A stretch of DNA of 64,000 nucleotides from Methylobacterium symbioticum (GCF_902141845.1 NZ_CABFPH010000007.1:1-64000); one strand, 5' to 3'. Positions 21,661-32,128 are shown, numbered from the stretch's first letter. Numbers and translations are program-made. Notes: generated from the letters alone by a model not told the origin.

Positions 21661-22014
21661 TCAGGGCGCGAACCGGGCCTGCAGGTTATGGCCGTGGAGC
21701 TTGGCCGAGAGCACGACCTTGGCGCCTGCCGGGAGCGGGGCCTTGAGGTCGGCGACGAGCCTGTTCGGCGCGGCGGGTTTCAGGATCAGCGTCTCGGTCT
21801 TCCCCCCGGCCTGGATATAGGCCTTGGCGCTGAGCCCTTCGGTGCTCAGCGGCGTCCCGTCCTCGTCGGAGAGGAAGAAGGTCACGCCGGTTGCGCTGCC
21901 GACGAATTCGATGGGGTGCCCGTCGGCGGTCGCGGTCTGGCCGCCATTCGGTCCGGCCGCCGCGGCGGGCGTCGCGAGCAGGGCGGCGAGGGCGGTCACG
22001 AGAATCCTGCGCAT
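21661..22014 (-). CDS. Small exported protein of the metal efflux operon
   Basis: A 117-residue product with a signal peptide (MRRILVTALAALLATPAAAA) and a beta-rich remainder: DGHPIEFVGSATGVTFFLSDE and later KVVLSAKLHGHNLQARF. It has no cysteines and two His near the C-terminus. AGGAGA precedes the ATG. It is 26 bp after the RND pump gene on the same strand, so it is presumably the last gene of the efflux operon and might act as a periplasmic metal-binding accessory. Proteins like this commonly follow such pumps, but the function is not established. Confidence 0.75.
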   Translation of the reverse strand: MRRILVTALAALLATPAAAAGPNGGQTATADGHPIEFVGSATGVTFFLSDEDGTPLSTEGLSAKAYIQAGGKTETLILKPAAPNRLVADLKAPLPAGAKVVLSAKLHGHNLQARFAP

Positions 22015-22040
22015 CGGCTGTCTCCTGGTGGGTCGGTGGC

Positions 22041-25000
22041 TTAGAAGGCCTCGGCCGGGCGGCCTGACGCCGCGTCGGCCGGGTTCGATCGGGCCTGACG
22101 CAGGCGCTCGAGCGGCTTGCGGCCGAAGCTCAGGACGAGGAGCGGCGTCAGCACCGTGTCGAGGAGCGTGGCGCTGATCAGGCCGCCGAAGATCGTCACC
22201 GCGACGGGATGGAGGATCTCCTTGCCCGGCGCGTCGGCCCCGATCAGCAGCGGCACCAGCGCGACGCCGGCCGAGAGGGCCGTCATCAGCACCGGGGCCA
22301 GCCGCTCCAGGCTGCCGCGGATCACGAGCTCCGGTCCGAAGGACAGGCCCTCGTGGATCGCCAGGTTGAGGATGTGGCTGATCTTCAGGATGCCGTTGCG
22401 GGTGGCGATGCCGGTCAGCGTGATGAAGCCGATCATCGAGGCCACCGAGAGCGGCTGCCCGGCGATCGTCAGGGCCGCCACCGATCCGATCAGGGCCAGC
22501 GGGATGCTGCCGAGGATGATGAGCGTGAACACCGCCGAGCGGTAGCGGCTGTAGAGCAGGGCGAAGACCAGGGCGAAGGACAGCCCCGAGAGCAGGCCGA
22601 TGGTCCGGCTCGCCTCGCCCTGCGCCTGGAAGGTGCCCTCCAGACTGGTGGCATAGCCCTCCGGCAGATGGGACCCGGCCACCGTCTTCTCGATGGCAGT
22701 GACGATGGCGCCCATGTCGGCGCCGGGGCCGGTATTGGCCATCACCACGATGCGCCGACGGGCGTTCTCGCGCAGGATCTGGTTCGGCCCGTCCGTCTCG
22801 CGGATGTCGGCGATCTGGCGCGCCGGCACCCAGCCGGAGGGCGTCTCGATCAGCAGGTCGCCGAGCCCGCCCGTGGTGCGCACCGAATCGGAGAGGCGCA
22901 TCACGACGTCGAAGCGGCGGTAGCCGTCCACCACCCGCGAGACCACCTGCCCGTTGGAGAGGCGGCTCAGCTGCTCCACCAGGGCGGCCGGCTGCACGCC
23001 GTAGAGGGCGGCGCGGGCGTAATCGACGCGGATCTCCAGCTGCGGGATCAGTACCTGCTTCTCGACCTGGAGGTCGGCGAGGCCGGGGATCTCGGCCATG
23101 CGCCGCCGCAGGTCCTCGGCGAGGCGGCGGAGCGTGTCGAGATCCTCGCCGAAGATCTTTAGCGCGATCTCGGCGCGCACGCCGGACAGCATGTGGTCGA
23201 GCCGGTGCGAGATCGGCTGGCCGACATTCACGTTGACCGGCAGCAGGGCGAGGCGCCCGCGGATATCGGCGACGAGTTCAGCCTTGGGCCGGGCGCCCGG
23301 CTTCAGCGCCACTTCGAGGTCGGAGGAATGGACGCCCTCCGCATGCTCGTCGAGCTCGGCCCGGCCGGTGCGGCGCCCGACCGAGCGCACGTCCGGGATC
23401 TCTAGGAGCAGGCGCTCCGCCACCAGCCCCACCCGGTTGCTTTCGACGAGCGAGATCCCGGGATTGAAGGTCATGTTGACCGTGAAGGAGCCCTCGTTGA
23501 AGGGCGGCAGGAAGGCCCGGGGCAGGGTGGTCGCGGCGAAGGCCGCCGCCGCGACCGCGAGGGCCGCACCGGCCAGGATCGGCCGCCGATGGGCGAGGGC
23601 GACGCGCAAGACGGCCGCGTTCAGCCGCTTCAGCAGCCGCACCAGCCCGCTCTCATGCCCCTCCAGCCGCTTCATCCCCGGCAGGAGGTAATAGGCCAGG
23701 ACCGGCGTCAGGGTGATCGAGACGAGGAGGCTCGCCAGGATCGAGACGATATAGGCCTGTCCCAGCGGCGCGAAGAGCCGGCCCTCGATGCCCGACAGGG
23801 CGAAGAGCGGCACGAAGACCAGCACGATCACCATCGTCGCGTAGACGATGCCGGAGCGCACCTCGTTCGAGGCCGAGACCACCACGGCGAAGACCGAGCG
23901 CGGATTGCCGGCCCGCCGGTTCTCGCCGAGCCTGCGAAAGATGTTCTCCACATCGACCACCGCGTCGTCGACGAGCTCACCGATGGCGATGGCGAGCCCC
24001 CCGAGCGTCATCGTGTTGATGGAGAGGCCCGCGAGGTGAAACACGATGGCGGTGGCGAGGATCGAGACGGGGATCGCCGTCAGCGAGATCGCGGTGGTCC
24101 GCAGGTTGAGCAGGAAGGCGAACAGCACCACCGCCACGACGGCGACCGCCTCGACCAGCACGCCCTCGACGTTGCGGATCGAGGTCTCGATGAAATCCGC
24201 CTGCCGGAAGATCAGCCGGTCGGCGCGCACGCCCTGCGGCAGGCTCGCGGTGATCTCCTTCAGCGCCGTCTCGACCGCGCCGGTGAGGCGGACCGTGTCG
24301 ATGCCCGGCTGCTTCTCCACCGAGACGATCACGGCCGGCGCGCCCATATAGCCGGCGTCCCCCCGCTTCACCCGCGCCGCGAAGGAGACCTCCGCCACCT
24401 GCCGCAGATAGACCGGCCTCGTCTCGACGGTGGCGACGACCATGTTGCGCAGGTCGTCGAGATCCATGGTCCGGCCGAGGTTCCGGATCAGGTATTCGCG
24501 GGCATACTGGTCGGTGAAGCCGCCGCCGGTGTTGGTGCCGAACTGGGCGAGCGCCGTCTCGAGCTGCGCCTGCGTGACGCCGAGTGCGCGCAAGGCCGCG
24601 GGCTGGGGCGCCACGCGGAACTGGCGCACCTCGCCGCCCATCGGGATGACCTGGGCGACGCCGGGGATCGCGAGCAGGCGCGGGCGGATGGTGAAATCCG
24701 CGATCTCGCGCAGCTGCATCGGGCTCAACCGCTCGCCGGTCAGCGCCACCATGACGATCTGCCCCATGATCGAGGAGACCGGACCCATCATCGGGGTGAC
24801 CGTCGGCGGTAGCTGTGGCCGCACCATCGCCAGCCGCTCGGCGACCTGCTGGCGGTTGCGGTAGATGTCGGTGCCCCAGTCGAACTCGACATAGGTGACC
24901 GACAGGCCGACGCCCGAGACCGAGCGGACGCGGCTGACGCCGGGCAGGCCGTTCATCTGCGTCTCGAGGGGGAAGGTGACGGTCTGCTCGACCTCCTGGG

Positions 25001-25172
25001 GGGCGAGACCTTCGGCCTCCGTCATGATGGTGACGGTCGGCCGGTTGAGATCGGGGAAGACGTCGACCGGCAGCTTGGTCACGGCGAAGGCGCCGTAGAG
25101 CACGAGCACGGCCGCGAGCGTCAGGACGAGCAGGCGGTTGCGTAGGGACTGCGTGACGAGGAGCGTGAACAT
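22041..25172 (-). CDS. Heavy-metal efflux RND pump (CusA/CzcA family)
   Basis: Inner-membrane proton-driven pump of 1043 aa, the expected family length. The N-terminal helix and [21 protein letters not shown] loop, two large periplasmic loops and about 12 membrane spans are typical. In the fourth span the motif reads [15 protein letters not shown], so the first Asp of the Czc-type DFGxxxDG motif is replaced by Ala, as in CusA and some HME4/5 groups. That argues against a pure Co/Zn/Cd pump but does not fix the substrate. GAGGAGGG precedes the ATG. No outer-membrane channel gene lies in this operon. Confidence 0.93.
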   Translation of the reverse strand: MFTLLVTQSLRNRLLVLTLAAVLVLYGAFAVTKLPVDVFPDLNRPTVTIMTEAEGLAPQEVEQTVTFPLETQMNGLPGVSRVRSVSGVGLSVTYVEFDWGTDIYRNRQQVAERLAMVRPQLPPTVTPMMGPVSSIMGQIVMVALTGERLSPMQLREIADFTIRPRLLAIPGVAQVIPMGGEVRQFRVAPQPAALRALGVTQAQLETALAQFGTNTGGGFTDQYAREYLIRNLGRTMDLDDLRNMVVATVETRPVYLRQVAEVSFAARVKRGDAGYMGAPAVIVSVEKQPGIDTVRLTGAVETALKEITASLPQGVRADRLIFRQADFIETSIRNVEGVLVEAVAVVAVVLFAFLLNLRTTAISLTAIPVSILATAIVFHLAGLSINTMTLGGLAIAIGELVDDAVVDVENIFRRLGENRRAGNPRSVFAVVVSASNEVRSGIVYATMVIVLVFVPLFALSGIEGRLFAPLGQAYIVSILASLLVSITLTPVLAYYLLPGMKRLEGHESGLVRLLKRLNAAVLRVALAHRRPILAGAALAVAAAAFAATTLPRAFLPPFNEGSFTVNMTFNPGISLVESNRVGLVAERLLLEIPDVRSVGRRTGRAELDEHAEGVHSSDLEVALKPGARPKAELVADIRGRLALLPVNVNVGQPISHRLDHMLSGVRAEIALKIFGEDLDTLRRLAEDLRRRMAEIPGLADLQVEKQVLIPQLEIRVDYARAALYGVQPAALVEQLSRLSNGQVVSRVVDGYRRFDVVMRLSDSVRTTGGLGDLLIETPSGWVPARQIADIRETDGPNQILRENARRRIVVMANTGPGADMGAIVTAIEKTVAGSHLPEGYATSLEGTFQAQGEASRTIGLLSGLSFALVFALLYSRYRSAVFTLIILGSIPLALIGSVAALTIAGQPLSVASMIGFITLTGIATRNGILKISHILNLAIHEGLSFGPELVIRGSLERLAPVLMTALSAGVALVPLLIGADAPGKEILHPVAVTIFGGLISATLLDTVLTPLLVLSFGRKPLERLRQARSNPADAASGRPAEAF

Positions 25173-25184
25173 CGGGCGCCCTCC

Positions 25185-26885
25185 TCAGCGGACTTGGTTG
25201 AGGAGTTCGGCGCCCTGCGTGACGATCCGGCGGCCGGGCGTCAGGCCCGAGACCACCAGCACGCGGCTCGCATCAAGGGGCTCGACGCGCACCTCGCGCG
25301 GCTCGAAGCGCTCGGGCGCGGTGTGCTCGTAGACGATGCTCTGGCCGTTGCCGCCGCGGACCACGCTGGTGCGGGGCAGGGCGAGGCCGGTCTGGCGCGC
25401 GTCGGTCTCGGCGAGCACGGTGACGAACTGACCGGTGCGCAGGTCCGCCTGCGTGCCGCGGATCGCGAACTGCACCGGCACGGCCTGGCTACGGTCGGCT
25501 AGGCCCGCGCCCATATAGGCGAGGCTCAACACCCGGCCGTCCGCGAGGCGGGCGGTGGCGTCGGCGGCCGCGGCCGGGGCGTCGAAGCTCAGGGCCTCGA
25601 CCCAGAGCCGGTCCGGATCGACGATCTGAAACACCACCGCGCCGGGGCTCGCCATCTTGCCGGCCACCGCGTTCGCCTCGGCGACGATGCCGGAGACCGG
25701 CGCGGTCAGCGCTTCGGGCTGGGCGCGCACGCCGTCCAGCGCGCTGCGGCGGTCGATCAGTCCCTTCAGCTCGGCCTGGGCCTCCTCCAGTTGCACCTGG
25801 GAGATGGCGCCGCCGGGCGCGAGCTTGCGGTAGCGCTCCACGCGGCGCTCGACGATGGCGATCTGCTGGTCGAGCTCGCCCTGGCGCTGGCGCATGTCGG
25901 AGACGTCCACCGCCTGGACCGGCGGCGTCACGGTGGCGAGCACGTCGCCCTTCGAGACCCGGGTGCCGAGGCGGGGGAACAGGCCGGATTCCGGCGGCGA
26001 GAGGCGGCCGCCCACCGAGGATTGCACGACGCCGCTGGCATTCGGGTCCGGCACGACACGGCCGGGCAGCTCGGTGGTGCGGCTGAGCGCGGCCTGTACG
26101 GTCACGAGGGTGCGCAGGCTCAGCACGCGCTGCGTCGGCTTCGGCACGAAGACCGCGCCGTCGGACATGCGTTGGGCGAGGTCCTGCGGGCCGGGAGCCG
26201 CCATCTGCATCGCCTGCGGAGCGCCGTGATCGTGCCCCTCGCCGGCGAAGGCGACGGGGGCGGCGAGCAGCGCTGCGGCCAGGAGGAGCACGGCGACGGC
26301 CGGCACGAGGGGGCGGCGCCGGATAGCGAGGGTCGCCACGATGCCGAGGAGGAAGCCCGCGCCCCCGATGAGGAAGGGCATCGGGTCGGCCTCCCGCAGG
26401 TGCTGGCGAAAATCGTGCGCGACCGCGAGGCCGGCATGCCAGGCGGCGGCCGGGCCGGAGGGGGGCGCAGGCGGCGGTTCCGGCACTGTGAGGGAGACGG
26501 GGAACAGCTCGGTGGCGCCGTCGACCGTCACCGTGAACAGCACGTCGTAGGCGCCGGGCGCCTCGCTCCAATGGGCGTCGAGGCGGTAGCTGCCGTCCGG
26601 AGCCGGTGCCGCATGGGCCGCGCCCTCGGGCGTCTCGGCCTCGACCTGGGCCACCGTCACAGGCTCGTTGGTCGCGGCACGGTCGATGAACACCGTGATC
26701 TGGCCGTTGCGCGCGACCGCGACGAGTTCGAGCGCGTCCGTGCTCGAGGTGCCGCGCGGTGCGATCGTCGCAGGCGCCGCTTTGGGGGCATCGCCGTGGT
26801 CGTGGCCTTCATGGGCCGAGACCGCGCCGGCTCCGAGGGCGAGCGCGAAGAGAGCCGCGCGAGCGGCACGAAATGGCATTCGCAT
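25185..26885 (-). CDS. Metal efflux periplasmic adaptor (CusB/HlyD type) with long N-terminal extension
   Basis: 566 residues, about 150-200 longer than ordinary CusB adaptors. Residues 1-25 are a signal peptide followed by HEGHDHGD (25-32), then a beta-rich soluble domain to about 160, a membrane span at about 170-188, a second hydrophobic stretch at about 193-214 that looks like another signal peptide, and a repeated GEGHDHG (215-221). From about 250 the adaptor proper begins, with lipoyl-like halves and a coiled-coil hairpin (DMRQRQGELDQQIAIVERRV). It appears to be a fusion of an exported His-rich protein with a normal adaptor. It ends 12 bp before the pump gene. Confidence 0.88.
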   Translation of the reverse strand: MRMPFRAARAALFALALGAGAVSAHEGHDHGDAPKAAPATIAPRGTSSTDALELVAVARNGQITVFIDRAATNEPVTVAQVEAETPEGAAHAAPAPDGSYRLDAHWSEAPGAYDVLFTVTVDGATELFPVSLTVPEPPPAPPSGPAAAWHAGLAVAHDFRQHLREADPMPFLIGGAGFLLGIVATLAIRRRPLVPAVAVLLLAAALLAAPVAFAGEGHDHGAPQAMQMAAPGPQDLAQRMSDGAVFVPKPTQRVLSLRTLVTVQAALSRTTELPGRVVPDPNASGVVQSSVGGRLSPPESGLFPRLGTRVSKGDVLATVTPPVQAVDVSDMRQRQGELDQQIAIVERRVERYRKLAPGGAISQVQLEEAQAELKGLIDRRSALDGVRAQPEALTAPVSGIVAEANAVAGKMASPGAVVFQIVDPDRLWVEALSFDAPAAAADATARLADGRVLSLAYMGAGLADRSQAVPVQFAIRGTQADLRTGQFVTVLAETDARQTGLALPRTSVVRGGNGQSIVYEHTAPERFEPREVRVEPLDASRVLVVSGLTPGRRIVTQGAELLNQVR

Positions 26886-26974
26886 GGGAAAAAGGCACCC
26901 TTGACCGTGTCTGAGCCCGGGCGCGGGACGACTCGGCGTCCCACGCGGAGGGCGCGCCGACGGGCGCGCCGGTT

Positions 26975-27382
26975 TCAGGCGAAGGGTCTGGGCGGTTCGG
27001 GCAGGATACCGGGCGCCGCGTCCGGACGGGCGGCCTCGGGGGCGGGCACAGGCAGGCGCTGCGCCGTCCAGCTTGCGACTGCGGGCGCGACGGGCGTCGC
27101 TCCAACGAAGGCGTGGCAGGAGCAGCAGCCGAGCCAGCAGGTGTCATGGCCACTGCCCGCATCGGGGGCGGCGTCGGCCAGATCAGTGGCGGAATCCGTG
27201 ACGGAGACGGCGTGGCCGTGCTCGGCCGCAGCCTGGTCCAGCGCGGCGTGGAGACCCGCATGCCGGTGCACGGCGGCCTGGGCCGGAGCCGGCAGCACGA
27301 ACAGCACGAAGGCCGCGATCTGAAGGATCGCGGTCAGCATGCGCCAGCCGTGCAGGGTCGGATTCATCACGGGCCGAGCCAT
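26975..27382 (-). CDS. Small exported Cys/His protein of the metal efflux operon (DUF2946-like)
   Basis: About 135 residues with an N-terminal hydrophobic export segment (ILQIAAFVLFVLPAPAQA) and a Cys/His core HDTCWLGCCSCHAFVGA, preceded by several His. The pattern resembles DUF2946 proteins found beside copper and other metal genes, probably periplasmic metal handling. Starts at 27382 or 27367 are both possible; neither has a strong ribosome binding site. First gene of the efflux operon, 89 bp before the adaptor. Confidence 0.75.
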   Translation of the reverse strand: MARPVMNPTLHGWRMLTAILQIAAFVLFVLPAPAQAAVHRHAGLHAALDQAAAEHGHAVSVTDSATDLADAAPDAGSGHDTCWLGCCSCHAFVGATPVAPAVASWTAQRLPVPAPEAARPDAAPGILPEPPRPFA

Positions 27383-27498
27383 AGCACATCCCATCCGCCC
27401 GAACAGGGGCACCCGCGCCGCCGGCCCCGCCTCCGGGCCAGGGGCGCCCCTCGCGGCGTGCCGTGGTGCACCGGCGTCGGAACCATACCCCCTAACGC

Positions 27499-27543
27499 GA
27501 AGGGCCTGCCGGCGCGGATCGTCTCCGCGGCGGCAGGCCCTTC
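27499..27543 (-). terminator. Terminator hairpin after ctrA
   Basis: GAAGGGCCTGCCG and CGGCAGGCCCTTC form a 13-bp stem around a 19-base loop that itself holds a small GCGG/CCGC hairpin. It lies between the ctrA stop and the metal operon promoter region. Confidence 0.7.
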
Positions 27544-27565
27544 GGGGGAGCGGATGGGGCGGGGA

Positions 27566-28267
27566 TCAGACCGCGATGCGCTCCTCGCCGTCCATCGGCT
27601 CACGCAGGACGTAGCCGCGGCCCCAGACGGTCTCGATGTAGTTCTTGCCCTGGCTGGCGTTGGCGAGCTTCTTACGGAGCTTGCAGATGAACACGTCGAT
27701 GATCTTCAGCTCGGGCTCGTCCATGCCGCCATAGAGATGGTTGAGGAACATCTCCTTCGTCAGCGTCGTGCCCTTCCGGAGCGAGAGGAGCTCCAGCATC
27801 TGATATTCCTTGCCCGTGAGGTGGACGCGGGCGCCGGAGACCTCGACGGTCTTCTGGTCGAGGTTCACCACGAGATCGCCGGTGGTGATGACGGACTGGG
27901 CGTGACCCTTCGAGCGGCGGACGATCGCGTGGATGCGGGCGACGAGCTCGTCCTTGTGGAAGGGCTTGGTCAGGTAGTCGTCGGCGCCGAAGCCGAGGCC
28001 CTTCACCTTGTCCTCGATGCCGGCCATGCCGGACAGGATCAGGATCGGGGTCTTCACCTTGGCGACGCGGAGCGAGCGCAGCACCTCGTAGCCCGACATG
28101 TCGGGCAGGTTCAGGTCGAGGAGGATGATGTCGTAGTCGTAGAGCTTGCCGAGATCGACACCCTCCTCACCGAGATCGGTGGTGTAGGTGTTGAAGTTCT
28201 CGGACTTGAGCATCAGCTCGATGCTCTGCGCCGTGGCGCTGTCGTCCTCGATCAGAAGTACCCGCAT
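27566..28267 (-). CDS. ctrA: Cell-cycle response regulator CtrA
   Basis: OmpR-type regulator of 233 aa, the master cell-cycle and motility regulator of Alphaproteobacteria. Receiver domain with D51 in [14 protein letters not shown] and K at [10 protein letters not shown]-terminal winged helix with [37 protein letters not shown]-type core and [15 protein letters not shown], which match CtrA rather than generic OmpR proteins. It acts by binding TTAA-N7-TTAAC sites, several of which appear near genes here. It diverges from fliI with 435 bp between starts. Confidence 0.96.
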   Translation of the reverse strand: MRVLLIEDDSATAQSIELMLKSENFNTYTTDLGEEGVDLGKLYDYDIILLDLNLPDMSGYEVLRSLRVAKVKTPILILSGMAGIEDKVKGLGFGADDYLTKPFHKDELVARIHAIVRRSKGHAQSVITTGDLVVNLDQKTVEVSGARVHLTGKEYQMLELLSLRKGTTLTKEMFLNHLYGGMDEPELKIIDVFICKLRKKLANASQGKNYIETVWGRGYVLREPMDGEERIAV

Positions 28268-28702
28268 CGTCGGTCCCCAGCCCCGCCGGCCGCATCAGCG
28301 TTCGGACACGCCCCCGCCGCTCACCTGCCCCGGCCTGTGGACAGGCGTTCCGTCGACATTGACGTGAAACGCTAGTGGTTAATCGTTAACAAAACCTGAT
28401 TCTCGGTTGCAAGCGATCTGTTGGTGTCTCTCGTGCGGCCAAGCCGGTAACGTTGACGATCTGTTCTCACAGGTGCCAGCGTTCCCCGCGCGGTCGATCC
28501 CCGCAACCCGATTCAAGTGCCTCCCCTGCAACGAGTCGTGCCCTCACTGTGGCCTGCCGGACACGCCGGTGCGGCATGTCGAGGCAGCTCGCCGCGGCCG
28601 GCCTCGCGACCCGCCTCGACACTCGGAAAGCACGGGCCGCTACAAGCCCGATGACCTCAGTGTTAAGGAGGGAGGTAAACGAAGGGTTGAGAGGGCGCCC
28701 CG
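28268..28702. promoter_or_regulatory. ctrA-fliI intergenic control region
   Basis: 435 bp with no convincing gene. On the ctrA side lie two closely spaced TTAA half-sites, GGTTAATCGTTAAC (28377-28390), and a GATTC at 28398-28402, a target of the CcrM adenine methyltransferase; a second GATTC lies at 28510-28514. In Caulobacter the ctrA promoters are controlled by CtrA itself and by GANTC methylation, so these elements fit autoregulation. The half-site spacing is 3, not the canonical 7. Confidence 0.55.
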
Positions 28703-30049
28703 GTGGCGGAGAATCCTGCGACGGCTCCCATGTCCCTCGCCGCCCTGCGGGCGGCCTTGGAGCGGGTGGAGCCGCTCGCCGTCTACGGCCGCGTCGTGGC
28801 CATCCGCGGCCTGCTCGTCGAGGTCGCCGGGCCGGTGGCCGCCATGCGGCTCGGCGGCCGACTCGACGTCGAGGGAGCGGCCGGCCTGATCCCCTGCGAG
28901 GTCATCGGCTTCCAGGGCGACCGGGCGCTCGCCATGCCGTTCGGTTCCCTGGACGGCGTGCGCCGCGGCTGCCCGGCCTATGTCCGCGACGAGGCGGCGG
29001 GCGCGGTACGCCCGTCCCAGGGCTGGCTCGGCCGGGTGATCGACGCCCTGGGGCGCCCCGTGGACGGGCTCGGCCCCCTGCCGGAGGGGCCGCGGATCTA
29101 CCCGCTGCGCGCCGACCCGCCCCCCGCCCATGCGCGGCGCCGGGTCGGGCCGCCCCTCGATCTCGGCATCCGCTGCATCAACACCTTCCTGACCATGTGC
29201 GCCGGCCAGCGCATGGGCATCTTCGCCGGCTCGGGCGTCGGCAAGTCGGTGCTGCTCTCGATGCTCGCCCGCTACACCGCCGCCGACGTGGCGGTGATCG
29301 GCCTCGTCGGCGAGCGCGGCCGCGAGGTGCAGGAATTCCTGCAGGACGATCTCGGCGCCGGAGGTCTCGCCCGCTCGGTCGTGGTGGTGGCGACCTCCGA
29401 CGAGCCGGCGCTGATGCGCCGGAACGCCGCCTACGTGACGCTCTCGGTGGCCGAGCATTTCCGGGACCAGGGCGCGAAGGTCCTGTGCATGATCGATTCG
29501 ATCACCCGCTTCGCCATGGCCCAGCGCGACATCGGCCTCGCCGCGGGCGAGCCGCCCACCGCCAAGGGCTACACGCCGACCGTGTTCTCGGAACTGCCGC
29601 GCCTGCTCGAGCGGGCGGGGCCGGGCGTGGGGGAGGGGACGATCTCGGCCCTGTTCACCGTGCTGGTGGAGGGCGACGACCACAACGAGCCGGTGGCCGA
29701 TGCCGTGCGCGGCATCCTCGACGGGCACATCGTGATGGAGCGCGGCATCGCCGAGCGCGGGCGCTACCCGGCCATCAACGTGTTGCGCTCGGTCTCCCGC
29801 ACCATGCCGCGTGCCTGCGACCCGGCCTATCTGCCGGTGGTGCGGCGCGCCCGGCGCGTACTCTCGACCTATGCCGACATGGAGGAGTTGATCCGCCTCG
29901 GCGCCTATCGGGCCGGCTCGTCGCCGGAAGTGGACCAGGCGGTGGCGCTCATGCCCGATATCGAGGCTTTTCTGGGACAGGGTAAGGAAGAAGCAACGTC
30001 CATCGGCGAAGGATATGCCCGTCTCGCCCAGATCGTGGGCACCGACTGA
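28703..30049 (+). CDS. fliI: Flagellar export ATPase FliI
   Basis: Cytoplasmic ATPase (448 aa) that feeds the flagellar type III export gate. Walker A is GSGVGKS (about 176-182), with [11 protein letters not shown] and the Walker [19 protein letters not shown] characteristic of FliI/SctN proteins. It starts at a GTG with GAGAGGG upstream; an internal Met at 28730 would lose 9 residues. It is followed after 60 bp by fliJ, its stalk partner. Confidence 0.95.
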   Translation: MAENPATAPMSLAALRAALERVEPLAVYGRVVAIRGLLVEVAGPVAAMRLGGRLDVEGAAGLIPCEVIGFQGDRALAMPFGSLDGVRRGCPAYVRDEAAGAVRPSQGWLGRVIDALGRPVDGLGPLPEGPRIYPLRADPPPAHARRRVGPPLDLGIRCINTFLTMCAGQRMGIFAGSGVGKSVLLSMLARYTAADVAVIGLVGERGREVQEFLQDDLGAGGLARSVVVVATSDEPALMRRNAAYVTLSVAEHFRDQGAKVLCMIDSITRFAMAQRDIGLAAGEPPTAKGYTPTVFSELPRLLERAGPGVGEGTISALFTVLVEGDDHNEPVADAVRGILDGHIVMERGIAERGRYPAINVLRSVSRTMPRACDPAYLPVVRRARRVLSTYADMEELIRLGAYRAGSSPEVDQAVALMPDIEAFLGQGKEEATSIGEGYARLAQIVGTD

Positions 30050-30109
30050 GAGGTCGTTCCGGCATGTCCGGAAGGGGGCCTCCTTGTGAGCGTGGAGTGA
30101 GCGTCCCCC

Positions 30110-30517
30110 ATGAAATCGCGTGACACGCTGATCCGTCTGCGCCGCTTCCAGGTCGACGAGAAGCGCCGTCGCGTGACCCAGATCGAGATGATGATGGCCG
30201 ACTTCCTGCGGATGGCGGCCGAACTCGATCGGGAGATCGCGCAGGAGGAGTCCCGGGCCGGCATCACCGACACGGCACATTTCGCCTATCCGACCTATGC
30301 CCGCGCCGCGGCCACGCGGCGGGACAACATGCGCCAGTCCGCCGCCGCGCTGGAGGACCAGCTCGCGGAGGCGAAGGCCGAGCTCGGCGAGGCCTTCGAG
30401 GACCTGAAGAAGGTCGAGATCCTCGACGACCGCGAGCGCTCGGCCGAGCGCGCTGCGGAAGCCGCCCGCGAGCAGGCGGCGATGGACGGGATCGGGCTGG
30501 CCCGGGCGCGGGCCTGA
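30110..30517 (+). CDS. fliJ: Flagellar export protein FliJ
   Basis: A 135-residue all-helical coiled-coil protein (KSRDTLIRLRRFQVDEKRRR through a long E/A/R-rich chain). Its position right after fliI and the DEKRRRVTQIE segment identify it as FliJ, which couples FliI to the FlhA export gate. No hydrophobic segments. The name rests on position and helical character more than on a unique motif. Confidence 0.85.
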   Translation: MKSRDTLIRLRRFQVDEKRRRVTQIEMMMADFLRMAAELDREIAQEESRAGITDTAHFAYPTYARAAATRRDNMRQSAAALEDQLAEAKAELGEAFEDLKKVEILDDRERSAERAAEAAREQAAMDGIGLARARA

Positions 30518-30698
30518 CCGGACGATCCCGGGCCGCGTCCGGAATCCTGTCTTCGAAGGGGACGACGCCGCTCTCGGATCCGTGATCGGCATGAAACGGT
30601 CATGATCGGCTGACATCACGCGCTGCGCGGGGCCGTTCGGCCTCACTTGCGGCGCGCCTCTTCCTGGCGCATCAGGTTCGCCCTGAAGGGCAGGTGCC

Positions 30699-31748
30699 AT
30701 GAAGAAGATCAGCGAGTTTATTTGGCCGCTCGTCGGCCTCGCGGCGGTGGTCGTCTCGGGCTACCTGCTCTACCGGGAACTCGCCGGGATCTCCATCGCC
30801 GAGATCAAGGGCAGCCTGTTCGCGATCCCGCTCCATCACTTCCTGCTCGCCGCCCTCTCGACGCTCGTCGCATACGCGGCGCTCGCTTGGTACGATCGGA
30901 TCGCGCTGCTGCATCTCGGTGTGCGGCACATCTCCTGGTTCTTCGTCTCGGTCTGCTCCTTCACCACCTACGCGCTCTCGCACAATATCGGCGCCTCGGT
31001 TTTCTCCGGCGCCGTCGTGCGCTACCGGGCCTATACCGCCAAGGGCCTCTCGGCCGCGCAGGTCGCCGTGCTGGTGGCGCTGTGCTCCTTCACGTTCGGC
31101 CTCGGGACGATCCTGCTCGGCGGCTTCGTGCTCACCGTGCTGCCCGGCACCCTGACCCGGCTCAACGGCATCCTGCCGGCCGTGCTGACCGATCCGGCCA
31201 CCGCGCGCGTCCTCGGCGTCGGGCTGCTTGCCTTCGTCGCCCTCTATGTCGCCGGCTCCCTGCTGAGACTCAAGCCGCTGACGATCCGCAGCTTCAAACT
31301 TGAATATCCGCGCCCGGCCATCATGGGCCGCCAGCTCGTCGCAGCGCCCCTCGAACTCCTCGGCGCAGCCGGCATCATCTATTTCGCGCTGCCCGAGGCT
31401 GGCAATCCCGGCTTCCTCGTGGTGCTCGCGGTCTTCCTCGCCTCGTTCTCGGCGGCGCTCGTCTCCAACGCACCCGGCGGCCTCGGCGTCTTCGAGTTGG
31501 TTTTCGTCGTCGCGATGCCGGATATCGACCGGCCGGCGGTTATCGCGGCCCTGCTCGTTTTCCGCTTGTTCTACTTCTGGCTTCCGTTCCTGATCTCGGT
31601 GGTGGTGGTGCTGCTCTACGAGCGCAACCGCCTCGCCAGCGCCCTGCGGAGGCAGCCGGCGGCCGAAGCGCCGCCCGAGCCGCCGCTGACGGCGCCGGGC
31701 CTCGATGCGCGCGAGCTGGAGCGCCGCATGGAGAAGCACCCCGCCTGA
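30699..31748 (+). CDS. Integral membrane protein, LPG-synthase transmembrane domain family (YbhN/UPF0104)
   Basis: 349 residues with about eight membrane spans (SEFIWPLVGLAAVVVSGYLL onward), including the family motifs AYALSHNIGASVFSGAVVRYRAY-type stretch and SNAPGGLGVFELVFV. This family corresponds to the flippase half of MprF and related lipid-handling proteins. It has no catalytic synthase domain, so it may transport or modify envelope lipids such as glycolipids or hopanoids. It lies downstream of fliJ but 180 bp away; no functional tie to flagella is evident. Confidence 0.85.
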   Translation: MKKISEFIWPLVGLAAVVVSGYLLYRELAGISIAEIKGSLFAIPLHHFLLAALSTLVAYAALAWYDRIALLHLGVRHISWFFVSVCSFTTYALSHNIGASVFSGAVVRYRAYTAKGLSAAQVAVLVALCSFTFGLGTILLGGFVLTVLPGTLTRLNGILPAVLTDPATARVLGVGLLAFVALYVAGSLLRLKPLTIRSFKLEYPRPAIMGRQLVAAPLELLGAAGIIYFALPEAGNPGFLVVLAVFLASFSAALVSNAPGGLGVFELVFVVAMPDIDRPAVIAALLVFRLFYFWLPFLISVVVVLLYERNRLASALRRQPAAEAPPEPPLTAPGLDARELERRMEKHPA

Positions 31749-32128
31749 AGGCAGCCTCGAGGCGGCGGCGCGCGCTTCGCCGACGAGCCCGCCCGATCCG
31801 GCTCCGTCCGGCCCTCGCCTGTCCGAGGAAGGCATGGGCTCGAGCAGAGAGGGATGGGGTGAGGGGTGAAGAACGCCCCGGATGGACCCGGCCCTCGGGC
31901 CACGTCACAGCGCGCGGGTTCCTCCGATCAGCCTTCGCCCCAGCCTTTGGCCCTTTCCCGCTCGGGAGAGACGAAAGCTGCGGTCCGGCGTGATGCGGAC
32001 CGCCACTGGATCGATCGGCCGACCGCATCGGCAACGACCGACACCGGTGCAGGGCAGCCTGCGATCGTCGGATTGCGGCTTGGGATTGGGTGCGAGAAGG
32101 CGCCCGCTTGGACCCAGCCGTCGGACGC
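31749..32128. other. Intergenic region between convergent genes, with degraded repeat-like sequence
   Basis: 380 bp without a supported gene. Part of it (about 31815-31875), read on the minus strand, carries CCTCACCCCATCCCTC and flanking sequence of the kind seen in widespread proteobacterial intergenic repeats. The rest contains no clear hairpin with a T run. It probably separates the membrane-protein transcript from flhA. Confidence 0.4.

Noticed and set aside
23589-24812. A 407-codon open frame antisense to the RND pump
   Set aside because: Asp/Arg/His-rich shadow; the pump on the other strand is unambiguous.
28377-28390. A canonical CtrA box in the ctrA promoter
   Set aside because: The two TTAA half-sites are spaced by 3, not 7, so I list them only as part of the control region.
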